Below, one piece after another: positions 25,181-34,298 of a stretch of DNA of 64,000 nt (position 1 is the first letter of the stretch; each line of letters begins with the position of its first letter). The stretch lies in the NCBI RefSeq assembly GCF_015352425.1, contig NZ_JADKNH010000002.1, positions 1 to 64,000 of the forward strand, read 5' to 3'. This DNA is from Fusibacter ferrireducens (lineage in GTDB: Bacteria; Bacillota; Clostridia; Peptostreptococcales; Acidaminobacteraceae). Made by a program: the position numbers and the translations under genes. A model generated the notes under the pieces. That model was not told where the DNA came from. It ran no database searches and saw nothing but the letters and a program-made list of their open reading frames with translations.

Positions 25181-25266
25181 TGGTGCCGAAGGCAGGACTC
25201 GAACCTGTACGAGTTTTCACTCACTAGTCCCTGAAACTAACGCGTCTGCCATTCCGCCACTTCGGC
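25181..25266 (-). tRNA. tRNA-Leu, anticodon CAG
   Basis: The minus strand folds as a class II tRNA: acceptor stem GCCGAAG/CTTCGGC, D-arm with GGCGGAATGGCAGACGC, anticodon stem TTAGT/ACTAG around the loop TTCAGGG (anticodon CAG), a long variable arm, the T-arm GGTTCGAGTCC, discriminator A and an encoded CCA. The long variable arm and discriminator A agree with leucine. Confidence 0.96.
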
Positions 25267-25285
25267 AAAATTTATACTGCAATTT

Positions 25286-25314
25286 ATATTAACATATGTC
25301 TTTTTAAAAATCAA
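25286..25314 (-). promoter_or_regulatory. Likely tRNA-Leu promoter
   Basis: TTGATT (25309-25314) and TAATAT (25286-25291) stand 17 nt apart on the minus strand, placing transcription start a dozen bases before the mature tRNA. Confidence 0.45.
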
Positions 25315-25366
25315 TATACTCACTCTATTAGTGCACATAAAAATATCGCATATAAAATAACTGCAC

Positions 25367-26278
25367 TCACTCTGAGGACGCTCTTTCTGTCTGATGATAT
25401 TTTATAAAGCCATTATCTATTTCTGCTTTAAGCTGTTCGATCTCTATGAGATAATCCACGAAAGAACACATCATTCGATTAATGACACGTTGCTTATGGA
25501 TGCTTCTGACATTAATATTAAATTCACGTATGACCGCACGTAAAATTTCTTCAAGTGTCATTGGCTTGTGGACCACATCGTATACTCTCTGAGCTCTCTG
25601 CTTATAGAAAGCAATATTGTCATTCACAAGATTTTCTATGTTTGAATAAATGCCTTTATGTGCAACAATAAAGTGTTCACAATTGAGCTTGGCGAGTTTT
25701 TTCTTACTCATAAAGTCCACACTGAGTATAAAAGCATAGGGCATTTTAGCCCCCTGCATAACCTCATAACTGATAAGCGTATCGCCTACATATACAACAT
25801 CGTCCGGCGTAATGATGCTGATATGTGCGGGACTATGTCCCGGTGTTGGGATGATTTTAAAAATGGCGCCACCCATTTCTATGCATTCATCTTCAGGGTC
25901 AATTAATATATCCGTTTCAGTGATCATGGTTTCAAAATGACCTCTTACAGATTTTAGAGTATGGCCGCCAAAATAAGCCTTAACACTCTCCTCTGAGCTG
26001 CACAAAGCAGCTTCAAGCCTGGTCATAGCGATTATAGCTTTATCCTTTTCCTTAAAAAACATATTGTTGCCCACATGATCTATATGGGCATGTGAATTTA
26101 TAATCCCATACACGTGATAGCCATTGTCATCAATGAGGGCATTTATCCCCTCTCTTTCACCAATACCATAGCCTGAATCCAGCAAGACAATTTCCCTTGC
26201 ATTCAACTTGTAGAAAGGTATATACGTCATCCCCGTATCTATGCAATAAGTGTTCCCAAAAACTTTTACAATCTCCAT
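25367..26278 (-). CDS. Metallo-beta-lactamase-fold hydrolase
   Basis: This 303-residue protein has the zinc motif HAHIDH at residues 63-68, with TPGHSPAHI near 153 and VGDTL supplying further ligands, and a C-terminal helical extension of about 90 residues. The architecture resembles the glyoxalase II-like/LACTB2-like hydrolases. The substrate is unknown. ATG at 26278 is chosen for the GGGAGA before it. Confidence 0.88.
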   Translation of the reverse strand: MEIVKVFGNTYCIDTGMTYIPFYKLNAREIVLLDSGYGIGEREGINALIDDNGYHVYGIINSHAHIDHVGNNMFFKEKDKAIIAMTRLEAALCSSEESVKAYFGGHTLKSVRGHFETMITETDILIDPEDECIEMGGAIFKIIPTPGHSPAHISIITPDDVVYVGDTLISYEVMQGAKMPYAFILSVDFMSKKKLAKLNCEHFIVAHKGIYSNIENLVNDNIAFYKQRAQRVYDVVHKPMTLEEILRAVIREFNINVRSIHKQRVINRMMCSFVDYLIEIEQLKAEIDNGFIKYHQTERASSE

Positions 26279-26414
26279 ATTTCTCTCCCAAATAGCATAC
26301 ATGGCCTGTTAACTTGGTCATATTATGTCTTTTCATGTTGATTTTAAAACTCTAACAGTTCCCCAATTTGTATTCTGTTTATACCGTATTCATAAATTAT
26401 ATCCGATTTTAAGA

Positions 26415-27161
26415 CTAAACGATATGGAAAGTTATGTCCTTGCAGCTCAGTGTAAATTCATGTGTTTTATACCCATTTGGGCCCAAAAAGAGCACATGAA
26501 CTTCATATCCCTCTTGATTGCGATATAATTCATTGTAGAGCCAAGTACTTCCCACCAGAGATTCTTCTTGTTTGATGACTTTGGCTTCATGGAAAATCAC
26601 TCTATTATAATCTGTATAGCCACTACTTGCTTCCATTTGAATTGCTATATCCTGAGCAAATTGACAACTTGCCACTTCACAATCATGAAAACCAATATTC
26701 GTGATCATATCCTCTGGAATGTTTTCTTCTTTCTGAACTCTAAAAAATTCCTCTAAAATAGCCCGTGTTCTCCTATCGTTTTCAAGGCTCAAACGCTTGA
26801 GTTGTCGTTTGACCTCTTTCGTACAATATCCCAGTGCAAACATTCTAGGATCGGCGATTTGTGATTGAATCGTCGCAGGCAATTGTTCATATTTTTTGGT
26901 ATACATTATTTCCTGAAACTCACTAAACGCTTTTTTATATTTGTCGATAGATTCATGGATATGGCCATCTGGTGCCTGCTCCCGCAAAGAACGAAGAAGA
27001 TCCCATTCACGTTGATCTTCTATAAATACCTTTTCTTTTCTCTTTCTAAGGCGTTGATAGACAGCTTCAGCTTTATGAATTGCCCCTTTATGTACTCTCA
27101 TACCAAAATGGAGTGAGGTTTTCTGACATAACTCATACCATTCACTTGTTAAATACTTCAC
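26415..27161 (-). CDS. DUF4085-family protein
   Basis: This 248-residue protein begins MKYLTSEWYELCQKTSLHF, the usual opening of the DUF4085 group found in Firmicutes. It is soluble, rich in charged helices in the first 150 residues, and ends with a beta-rich segment (ESLVGSTWLYNELY, then EVHVLFLGPNG). No catalytic motif is recognisable and the function is unknown. It appears to be transcribed alone. Confidence 0.75.
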   Translation of the reverse strand: MKYLTSEWYELCQKTSLHFGMRVHKGAIHKAEAVYQRLRKRKEKVFIEDQREWDLLRSLREQAPDGHIHESIDKYKKAFSEFQEIMYTKKYEQLPATIQSQIADPRMFALGYCTKEVKRQLKRLSLENDRRTRAILEEFFRVQKEENIPEDMITNIGFHDCEVASCQFAQDIAIQMEASSGYTDYNRVIFHEAKVIKQEESLVGSTWLYNELYRNQEGYEVHVLFLGPNGYKTHEFTLSCKDITFHIV

Positions 27162-27232
27162 ACTAGGCTCCTATAACTTTTTATTTTTTTGAAAGATATT
27201 ACGTTAGAATATAATTTAAAAATAATTTAAAA

Positions 27233-27641
27233 TCAAACAAGCTGTCCAGGGCATTTTTCTTTAACTTTATATGGTTAGAGTGTCAAAATCCAATCGTTGA
27301 GCAACCCTCTACCCTATGATGTCGTTTACGACAAGTACGCGATACAGCATAGGGTAGAGGGTTCGTGCGAAACTGGATTTTGACACCCTAACTTTATATG
27401 GAAATTTTAAATCAAAATCCTCAACCTCTTCATCAGAGACACTATAAGCATCTGGTTCTATAAGTTTACCACTGACACCCCTAAGATAGCCTTCTGCTAA
27501 TTCCTTAATCATAAAAAAAGGCGCTTCCTCAGTGCGCGGCAAGTCAGCATAGTAAATCTGATACTCTGAATTTCAAAATGCTTCTCGGGTTAAATTTTCT
27601 ACTTCAAATGCATCCTTTAGCTCTTCTAATCTAATGTTCAT
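27233..27641 (-). pseudogene. Small unknown gene broken by a nonsense codon and a MITE
   Basis: Starting from ATG 27641, behind GGGAGG, the frame reads 22 codons ending LTREAF, meets TGA (27573-27575), then continues in the same frame with coherent protein text up to the MITE at 27391. Taking out the MITE and one copy of its target duplication restores the frame to a stop at 27233, giving an ancestral protein of 93 residues. TGA most likely replaced a TGG (Trp) codon. The family is not recognised. An independent product could start only at an internal codon. Confidence 0.7.
27275..27391. mobile_element. 117-bp MITE with 10-bp target-site duplication
   Basis: The ends TTAGAGTGTCAAAATCCA and the complement TTAGGGTGTCAAAATCCA form terminal inverted repeats that extend, with a few mismatches, over about 45 bp each (including ACCCTCTACCCTATG). 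The element is flanked by identical CTTTATATGG at 27265-27274 and 27392-27401. No coding capacity. The mobilising transposase is not in the window. Confidence 0.85.
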
Positions 27642-27821
27642 TTGAATGTTCCTCCCATTTTCGGCCTATATCTCAGTATACTGTTATTCTTAATAAATTT
27701 AAAGACTCGTTGAACATTCTTTTGATGTTATTGAATGGATGTCTTGCTTTCTCAGCTTTTTCCATATAGAATATAGAAGACTTATGTCACTTATTGTAAA
27801 CGAATGCATTAGGAGATCCTT

Positions 27822-29408
27822 ATGTTTGATAAAATATCCGCCGTATGGCAATATATATGCCGCAAGAAAGTAATCGCTCGAAAAGAACGAAAACTGGATT
27901 TTGAATATTTGAAAAAAGTGAGTTCTTATGCAATAAACACCAGCACGACTGTGGATACACTTACTTGGAACGACTTGAATATGAATGCTGTATTTAAGCA
28001 CATCAATTATACGAGTTGTTCTGCTGGCGAAGAATTGCTCTATACCTGGCTGCGCAATCCTCTTGATCATGAAATTGAGTATGAGAATCGCCAAAAATAC
28101 ATACAAACCTTTGAGCAACATCCTGCTGAAATCTCAGATGTGAGAGAATCTCTGGAAAAACTTGCTTATTGCAAACATGATCTAAAGCGAACTATGCAGT
28201 TTGATTTTGTGTCTAATTTGAAATTACTCACGATATACACATTTTTATCATTGGCCAGCTTAGGCCTAATTGTCAATGCTTTTATGAGTGGCATCTCTGT
28301 GATTACAGGCCTTTTAGTTGCCCTCTTTCCCATTCAGATATTTTTACACTACAAGTTTAAAGAAAAGTATGGCATCCAATTGGAAGTTCTACAATACGCC
28401 ATAAGGCTTACCAAATATTCTGAAGCGAGTTTAGCATCTGTCAAATCCATCGATCCAGATTTATTTTGTGAGATACATAATTTGACCACTCAGCTCAAAT
28501 CCATTTCAAAAAAAGAATTTATCCTCTTTAGGTTAGAAGGCGTAGATGTCCTCGCCGATTACATCAATATAACCTTTTTGCTAAAAGAAATCAATTATTT
28601 CATCGTTGTTGGAAAAATTCAGAATTTGAGATCTGTCATTATTGAGCTCTACGATCTGATCGGTAAAATAGATGCCGCTATGAGTATTGTCGCTTACCGA
28701 AAGACACTTAAACATTATTGCGAACCCCATCTGGGCACTCAATTTAAGGCCATTCATATGACAGAAGGCTATCACCCTTTAATTGAAAACGCAGTCCCCA
28801 ATTCTATAAAAATAGCTCAAGATATTGCCATAACAGGGTCAAATATGAGTGGCAAATCAACTTTTTTGAGAACCATAGGCATAAATGCTATTTTGGCACA
28901 AAGTATCTGCACCAGTTTATCTGAAAAGTATGAGTCCACCTTTTACCGTGTGGTGACATCAATGAGTCTTAATGACGCCCTACTTGAGTCAAAGAGCTAC
29001 TTCCTAATGGAAGCAGAGGCGATTAAGAGGATGATTGAATACCATGAAAAAGGTGATGCCACCTTAATGTTGATCGATGAGATCTTTAAAGGCACGAATC
29101 CGATTGAAAGATATGCTGCATCGGTGGAAATACTCAACACTTTAAGCCAAGGGAACGCCAAAGTAATCGTTACAACGCATGATTTGAACATCATTCCAGA
29201 ACTCAAAGCATACGAATGCTACTACTTCACCGAAAATATAACCAGTCACTCATTGTCCTTTGATTTTAAAATACATCCGGGGACGGCAAATTCAAGAAAT
29301 GCCATTAAGGTCTTAGAATATGTACGGTATCCCTCAAAGCTCATTGAGCGTATCAACTCTAGAATCAAAAGTCTCGAACAGGAAGAAACTGTGACCAAAT
29401 CGACTTAG
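27822..29408 (+). CDS. MutS-like ATPase with central membrane segments
   Basis: This 528-residue protein ends in a MutS domain V ATPase: Walker A GSNMSGKST near 338-346, MSLNDALLESKSYFLMEAEA, Walker B TLMLIDEIFKGTNP and VTTHD. Unlike MutS1/MutS2 it lacks mismatch-recognition and Smr domains. Residues about 133-180 hold two hydrophobic stretches (IYTFLSLASLGLIVNAF and ISVITGLLVALFPIQIF) that look membrane-spanning. Similar stand-alone MutS-like proteins occur in Firmicutes with unknown roles. AGGAG precedes the ATG. Confidence 0.85.
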   Translation: MFDKISAVWQYICRKKVIARKERKLDFEYLKKVSSYAINTSTTVDTLTWNDLNMNAVFKHINYTSCSAGEELLYTWLRNPLDHEIEYENRQKYIQTFEQHPAEISDVRESLEKLAYCKHDLKRTMQFDFVSNLKLLTIYTFLSLASLGLIVNAFMSGISVITGLLVALFPIQIFLHYKFKEKYGIQLEVLQYAIRLTKYSEASLASVKSIDPDLFCEIHNLTTQLKSISKKEFILFRLEGVDVLADYINITFLLKEINYFIVVGKIQNLRSVIIELYDLIGKIDAAMSIVAYRKTLKHYCEPHLGTQFKAIHMTEGYHPLIENAVPNSIKIAQDIAITGSNMSGKSTFLRTIGINAILAQSICTSLSEKYESTFYRVVTSMSLNDALLESKSYFLMEAEAIKRMIEYHEKGDATLMLIDEIFKGTNPIERYAASVEILNTLSQGNAKVIVTTHDLNIIPELKAYECYYFTENITSHSLSFDFKIHPGTANSRNAIKVLEYVRYPSKLIERINSRIKSLEQEETVTKST

Positions 29409-29440
29409 AATCTAATGCATTTTAATGACTTTAAATAGAA

Positions 29441-29466
29441 AGGACACCGCCAAATTGCAGTGTCCT
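29441..29466. terminator. Hairpin between convergent mutS-like and araC genes
   Basis: AGGACAC (29441-29447) pairs with GTGTCCT (29460-29466), followed on the plus strand by CTTTAT. It is a modest terminator between convergent genes. Confidence 0.45.
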
Positions 29467-29491
29467 CTTTATCTAAAACTCTATCTAACGC

Positions 29492-30367
29492 TCATTCAAT
29501 GGGAATATAAATTTCCACCAATCGCTTATCATCTTGTATTGCCACAGGGGGATAGTGTTCCAGCGAAAATCTGTCATCAGGTCTATAGCCGCTGTTTGGA
29601 AGCCATTTGGCATACATATAATACCATGCCTTATTGTACTCGCTTTGATCTACTCTAAAACTACCCACACCATAGAGGCCTTCTGAAAGTGTTAGAGTGC
29701 CAATATCGCCACTGACTGCGACATTGCCTTCAATAGACATGCATACGCTGAGCCTTAAAAAACTCTCATCTGTTTCGTTTCCAAAATCATGATAAATTAC
29801 AAACCATCTTGTATTTTCTGATATTAAATGTCTTTCATCAGCCCATTGATACAATTTGGTAAATAATTCAGAGAAAAGTTGGCCATCACCTTTATACGGC
29901 CCTGTATATCGCGTATAAATCAGCTGGATTGCTTGCTCTCTTCTTATATCAATTTTTTCCGGTTCAATACTCATATTGGTTTGATCTAGCTGCTCCCCAA
30001 CAAAACGCTTATCTCTCAACACACCTATTGTTTTGCGATAGTTACTGCCGCTCATCCCGTATTTGGCTTTAAATGCTTTGGCAAATGAAGCTTGACTTGA
30101 AAATCCTACACTCATGGCAATATCAATAACGGATCGCTTTTTATCTGCCAAAAGCATATAGGTTGCTTTTTCCAATCTTAAGCGCTTAATAAAAGCATAC
30201 AAATTTTCACCTGTTACAAAAGCAAATATCCTTTGAAAATGATATTCACTAAAATTGGCGATTTGAGCGAGCTCTTTTATTGTCAGAGGCATATCCAGAT
30301 GGGTTTCAATATAATCTTGCACATTATTAATTTGTTCAACATAGGGATGATCCCTGTTTATAGCCAT
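29492..30367 (-). CDS. AraC-family regulator with GyrI-like effector domain
   Basis: This 291-residue protein starts with an AraC DNA-binding domain (MPLTIKELAQIANFSEYHFQRIF, then VIDIAMSVGFSSQASFAKAF, within the first 110 residues) and ends with a GyrI/SOUL-type effector-binding domain (residues about 130-290). The layout is that of Rob/YtkR-type regulators that sense drugs or toxic small molecules. ATG at 30367 is preferred because CAGGAG is spaced correctly. The next gene upstream is the TrmO-UvrA fusion, which might be its target. Confidence 0.88.
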   Translation of the reverse strand: MAINRDHPYVEQINNVQDYIETHLDMPLTIKELAQIANFSEYHFQRIFAFVTGENLYAFIKRLRLEKATYMLLADKKRSVIDIAMSVGFSSQASFAKAFKAKYGMSGSNYRKTIGVLRDKRFVGEQLDQTNMSIEPEKIDIRREQAIQLIYTRYTGPYKGDGQLFSELFTKLYQWADERHLISENTRWFVIYHDFGNETDESFLRLSVCMSIEGNVAVSGDIGTLTLSEGLYGVGSFRVDQSEYNKAWYYMYAKWLPNSGYRPDDRFSLEHYPPVAIQDDKRLVEIYIPIE

Positions 30368-30382
30368 AAACACATCTCCTGA

Positions 30383-30421
30383 ATGCTTTAATTAAATACT
30401 TTAATTGAATGCTTTAATTCA
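30383..30421. repeat. Three 13-bp tandem repeats upstream of the araC-gyrI gene
   Basis: ATGCTTTAATTAA, ATACTTTAATTGA and ATGCTTTAATTCA follow one another without gaps (30383-30421), directly in front of the regulator's ribosome site. They could be direct-repeat binding sites or simple slippage products. Confidence 0.5.
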
Positions 30422-30478
30422 TCATAACACAAGGGAAATGTTTTTATCAATTCTGGATTTCAATAACATGCCTAGACG

Positions 30479-33400
30479 TTATTGCTTTCTATACCCTGAT
30501 CTCATAAGCTGCCCTCCTTGATCGCCTCCTTTTGGCCCCAGCTCAATAATGTAATCACATGAGGTGATCATCTTGTAATTATGTTCAATGACGATGATCG
30601 TCGCCCCTTTAGCCTTTAGATGCATTAAGACACGAATTACTTTTTCAATATCTTCATCATTGAGTCCTGTTGTAGGCTCGTCTAGTATATAAAGGATATG
30701 ATCACAGTTCTTTCTGTAGAGTTCTTTGGCAAGCTTAATTCTTTGGGCTTCGCCGCCTGATAGCATGGAGGCGCTTTGCCCTAGCTTAAGATACCCCAAT
30801 CCCACTTGATCCAACATAGAGAGCTGTTCGACGATTTCTTCTTCGCCCTCAAAAACCTCTAGCAAATCATGAATCTCAATATCCAGAATATCACCTATGG
30901 ACAAATTTTTTCTTTTAACTTTTAAAACTTCTTCTGAATACCTCTTGCCATGACATTTATTGCAAGGGACATAAAGATCATCCATGTAGTGCATGTCTAC
31001 AGTCACTTCACCAAGGCCATTGCAATTCGGACATTGACCTTTGGCACTATTAAAACTAAAATGTGCTTTCGACAGTTGCTTGCTTTTAGCCTCTTGAGTA
31101 TCGGCATAGCATCCCCTGATCAAATCAAACACACCTGTGTATGTGCCAGGATTGGATCTTGAATTACTGCCTATGGGTTTCTGATTGACATAGCAGACAT
31201 CTTCGAAACACTCTAATCCAATCACCGTTTCCAAAGTGCCCAGCTCTTCAATGTTTTTTCCAAGTTGCCTCACCAAATAGGGATACAGAGTCTTAGATAT
31301 GAGACTGCTTTTCCCTGAACCACTTACACCAATAACCGCTGTTATTTTGCCAACAGGTATCTTGACATCTATATTTTTCAGATTATTGGTACTGACTTTT
31401 TTCATGTGAATAAAGGGCTCGTGACGCTTATACATGACGTCATCATGAAACGCTTCATTTCTAACCTCCATTAGATCTTCCACAATTTCAATCGCATCTA
31501 AATCAGAATCATTATTAACGTTTTCAAGTATCTCTAGTCGATTTTCTACGGCAATTATCTCGCCACCGTATCTCCCCGCTTTAGGTCCCATCTTAAGATG
31601 TCTATCTGCAATTGAGAGAAAACTCTTTTTATGTTCCACCAAAACAACGGTATGCCCCTGATTTTTCAAATCCACTATGGCATCCATCAAAAAACGATAG
31701 TCTTTAGGATGTAAGCCCTTTGAAGGTTCATCCATAATGTAGAGAATATTGGTAAGTCCCGTGCCAAACTGTGTTGCCAATTTAAGGCGCTGAGCTTCTC
31801 CGCCAGACAAGCTTGGAATGCTTCTGTCAAGAGCTATATAACCTAATCCCACATCGATAATGCGCTTTAATCTTTGATTTAACTTGATAAAGAGCATCTT
31901 TGTCTTTTCCTGTTCTGCCTGAGTCAATTGACTAAAAGTCCTGTGACACCACATGCGCAGTTTTACGATGCTTAAATTCACAACCTCAACATAGCGCTGT
32001 CCCCTTATATGAATCAATCTGCCCTCTGCTCTGAGGCGCTCTCCACCACAACTGCTACACGTCTTTTTAGACATATATTTTTGCACTTGATCGATCACTT
32101 TGGATGAATTTGTACCGTGGCTTAACCTTTCAAGGAGAGGCACTGCACCTTCCGCAGGTCTGGTAATAACACCACTTCTGCCCTTTGAATTCTCATATTT
32201 TAGACTCACTTCTCGCCCATCAGTCCCATAAAAAAATTGTTGCTTAAACGCCTCTGGCAATGCCGCAAACGGCAACTCCAAATCCACTTTCAAATCATCT
32301 GCCAAGGCCAGTATTTCTCCGCGCATCCAGTTTGCGTTGGGCTTCTTGCGATGTTTTCTCAAATCGCCATAAAACGGAACTGCGCCATCCAATAATGATC
32401 TTTCTGGATGTTCAACAATTTTTTCAGTATCTATGCGCATTTCTACCCCCAACCCCTTACAAACAGGGCACATATAATCGGGATGATTATAACTAAACAC
32501 CTGTGGCGTGCGATCAAATAAGATATGACCACAATTGCTACAAACATTCTGCTCATCCACAATCTGATGACAGATTGGGCATACCCGTTCACCAATGGTT
32601 GCAAATATGAGCTTTAAAATATCTGCTGTCCTTGTCACTGTGCCCACTGTGGACCTCGGATTAGCGCCTAACGTTTGTTGCTTAATGGCAATTGCAGGTT
32701 GCAGACCCGTGATCTTGTCCACATAACTTTCCGTAAAAGTATCTCCTAACATCTGATTGGATAAGATCAAATCCATAAATTGTCTTTGGCTTTCGGCATA
32801 AATAGTATCAAAAGCCAAGCTGGATTTACCACTGCCGCTGACGCCCGTAATCAAATTAATACTGTTTTTAGGAATTGACACCGATAGGTTTTTTAAATTG
32901 TGAATATGAGCATTGTGTATATTGATGTTATTGAGATCCTGTTCATTTTCGATGTTCTTTTCTACTTCAAGCGCCTCACAAAGGTCACTGTCATCAAAAT
33001 CTATTGCTAAGACATGTACTTTTTCTTTTGGCTCACTGTTCAGCGCTTTTGCTCTTTCAAAGCTTCTATACGCAGTCCAGTGTGATACCCATTTTGGCAT
33101 TACTGCATTTTCTATTTTATCCACTGAGGGTTGATAAAACATCACTTGGAGTATCTTTGTCCCCGGAAAACCATCAAATCCTAAAACATCAATAGTCCCA
33201 CTTTGATAATCCACCTGTTCTACAAGTACAAGCGTTGACCCAATTGGATTTGGTCTAACAGGCGACCTCGATGCAAAGACACCTGTTCTTGGCGCATTGT
33301 TATACGGTGGTTTACACATCCTGTTCTTTCTAAAAGAATCCTTTTCAAATCGATGAAACCACCACAATACTCGAAGATAGTCACCCTTTTCAATCAGCTG

Positions 33401-33859
33401 TATAGGACTGGTATTAGATTTAATGTCATAGTCATCACTTGACTTAAAGCCATTTTCGACTTCATTAAGCACGTTCTTACCAAGCTGGATAAACGTTCGC
33501 CTGCCCTGTACCACATACTCTCCAATGCTGTCTTCTGAATAGTTTAGGTAAAATCTGTTTCTAGGCTCTTTGGCTTCAAGGATCACTTCTTCAACGGGAA
33601 AATAGGGTTTAATATCCACAAGCTGCCCTAAAAAAATTTCATTTTTTTGCATTTTAAGAATGAGTTGTGCTTTAGATTCATCCATCTTTATAATTTGTGC
33701 CACAGTTACTGCCACTTTATCTTTCATAAGGGCAAATAATATGCAATGTGAAAAAAGGTCTAGCTTGTTTAAGGCTTTACCATAACCGTCATATAGATTT
33801 ACAATTATTTCGCTCTTTACACTACCATGAGATACACTGCCAATTTCAACCCACTTCAT
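30479..33859 (-). CDS. Fusion of TrmO/TsaA-like domains with a UvrA-like ATPase
   Basis: This 1126-residue protein has two parts. Residues 1-280 carry two TrmO/TsaA-like modules: the first ends in DIKPYFP near residue 90, the second contains RTGVFASRSPVRPNPIGS near 190-208, the SAM-binding signature of the tRNA t6A methyltransferase family. Residues 310-1126 are a UvrA-like ABC dimer in one chain: Walker A GVSGSGKSS near 337 and 843, LSGGEAQR near 682 and 1029, zinc cysteines in CPIC...CSNC, CSSCGG and CPNC...CNKC. The stretch normally holding the UvrB-binding domain is short, as in UvrA2/drug-resistance UvrA proteins. ATG 33859 has GGAGG before it. Confidence 0.85.
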   Translation of the reverse strand: MKWVEIGSVSHGSVKSEIIVNLYDGYGKALNKLDLFSHCILFALMKDKVAVTVAQIIKMDESKAQLILKMQKNEIFLGQLVDIKPYFPVEEVILEAKEPRNRFYLNYSEDSIGEYVVQGRRTFIQLGKNVLNEVENGFKSSDDYDIKSNTSPIQLIEKGDYLRVLWWFHRFEKDSFRKNRMCKPPYNNAPRTGVFASRSPVRPNPIGSTLVLVEQVDYQSGTIDVLGFDGFPGTKILQVMFYQPSVDKIENAVMPKWVSHWTAYRSFERAKALNSEPKEKVHVLAIDFDDSDLCEALEVEKNIENEQDLNNINIHNAHIHNLKNLSVSIPKNSINLITGVSGSGKSSLAFDTIYAESQRQFMDLILSNQMLGDTFTESYVDKITGLQPAIAIKQQTLGANPRSTVGTVTRTADILKLIFATIGERVCPICHQIVDEQNVCSNCGHILFDRTPQVFSYNHPDYMCPVCKGLGVEMRIDTEKIVEHPERSLLDGAVPFYGDLRKHRKKPNANWMRGEILALADDLKVDLELPFAALPEAFKQQFFYGTDGREVSLKYENSKGRSGVITRPAEGAVPLLERLSHGTNSSKVIDQVQKYMSKKTCSSCGGERLRAEGRLIHIRGQRYVEVVNLSIVKLRMWCHRTFSQLTQAEQEKTKMLFIKLNQRLKRIIDVGLGYIALDRSIPSLSGGEAQRLKLATQFGTGLTNILYIMDEPSKGLHPKDYRFLMDAIVDLKNQGHTVVLVEHKKSFLSIADRHLKMGPKAGRYGGEIIAVENRLEILENVNNDSDLDAIEIVEDLMEVRNEAFHDDVMYKRHEPFIHMKKVSTNNLKNIDVKIPVGKITAVIGVSGSGKSSLISKTLYPYLVRQLGKNIEELGTLETVIGLECFEDVCYVNQKPIGSNSRSNPGTYTGVFDLIRGCYADTQEAKSKQLSKAHFSFNSAKGQCPNCNGLGEVTVDMHYMDDLYVPCNKCHGKRYSEEVLKVKRKNLSIGDILDIEIHDLLEVFEGEEEIVEQLSMLDQVGLGYLKLGQSASMLSGGEAQRIKLAKELYRKNCDHILYILDEPTTGLNDEDIEKVIRVLMHLKAKGATIIVIEHNYKMITSCDYIIELGPKGGDQGGQLMRSGYRKQ

Positions 33860-34005
33860 CATCCGCCTCCACATTTACTTAATATTTGACTTCATTATAT
33901 CAATGATGGCTTAAAAATACTTTTCCATTACTGCGCTCATGTGGCACTGGCTGGGTGGAACTAATCATGCAGTCGTACAACGGATAGGCTTCTGTCGCTT
34001 TGTGT

Positions 34006-34209
34006 TTATGTCCGTTTTTCATAGCAAACAGTACATTTTTTCATACGTCGATTGACTGACAATACGCCCATTGTTTTTTTGTTTGCAGGAGAGGCTGGTG
34101 GGATAAACACTGCTTCTTCAATATTTAGATTTTCCACATTTCCGAGGTTGGTAACGCTGTATCCATTTCTTTTGCCATAGCCGAGTATAAGTGACCAGGT
34201 TATGAACAA
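34006..34209 (-). pseudogene. Remnant resembling the C-terminus of an acyltransferase
   Basis: This 67-residue open stretch reads NGYSVTNLGNVENLNI, then FIPPASPANKKTMGVLSV and RRMKKCTVCYE. That arrangement (SNLG, then PP, then a G-V-S strand and a K/M-containing strand) recalls the last 60 residues of alcohol acetyltransferase/condensation-type enzymes. No N-terminal domain or ribosome site exists, so it is probably a relic. The rest of the 33860-34298 gap holds no gene I can support. Confidence 0.4.
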
Positions 34210-34216
34210 AAAAGGA

Positions 34217-34253
34217 AGCGTTAAATACCATGATGAAAATGGTATTTAACGCT
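34217..34253 (-). terminator. Terminator of the AraC-methyltransferase gene
   Basis: A perfect 14-bp stem (34217-34230 with 34240-34253, 9-nt loop) is followed on the minus strand by CC and six U. Confidence 0.85.
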
Positions 34254-34298
34254 TTTAGTGATCAGTTGTCTCGAATTTTCAGGATTTTCTCTAAGTTT

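Noticed and set aside
27573-27575. Selenocysteine codon
   Set aside because: The downstream sequence shows no clear SECIS hairpin, the codon fits a mutated Trp, and the same gene carries a MITE near its end.
27699-28121. 140-codon frame on the minus strand
   Set aside because: Most of it overlaps the start of the MutS-like gene, which has a good ribosome site and a recognised domain.
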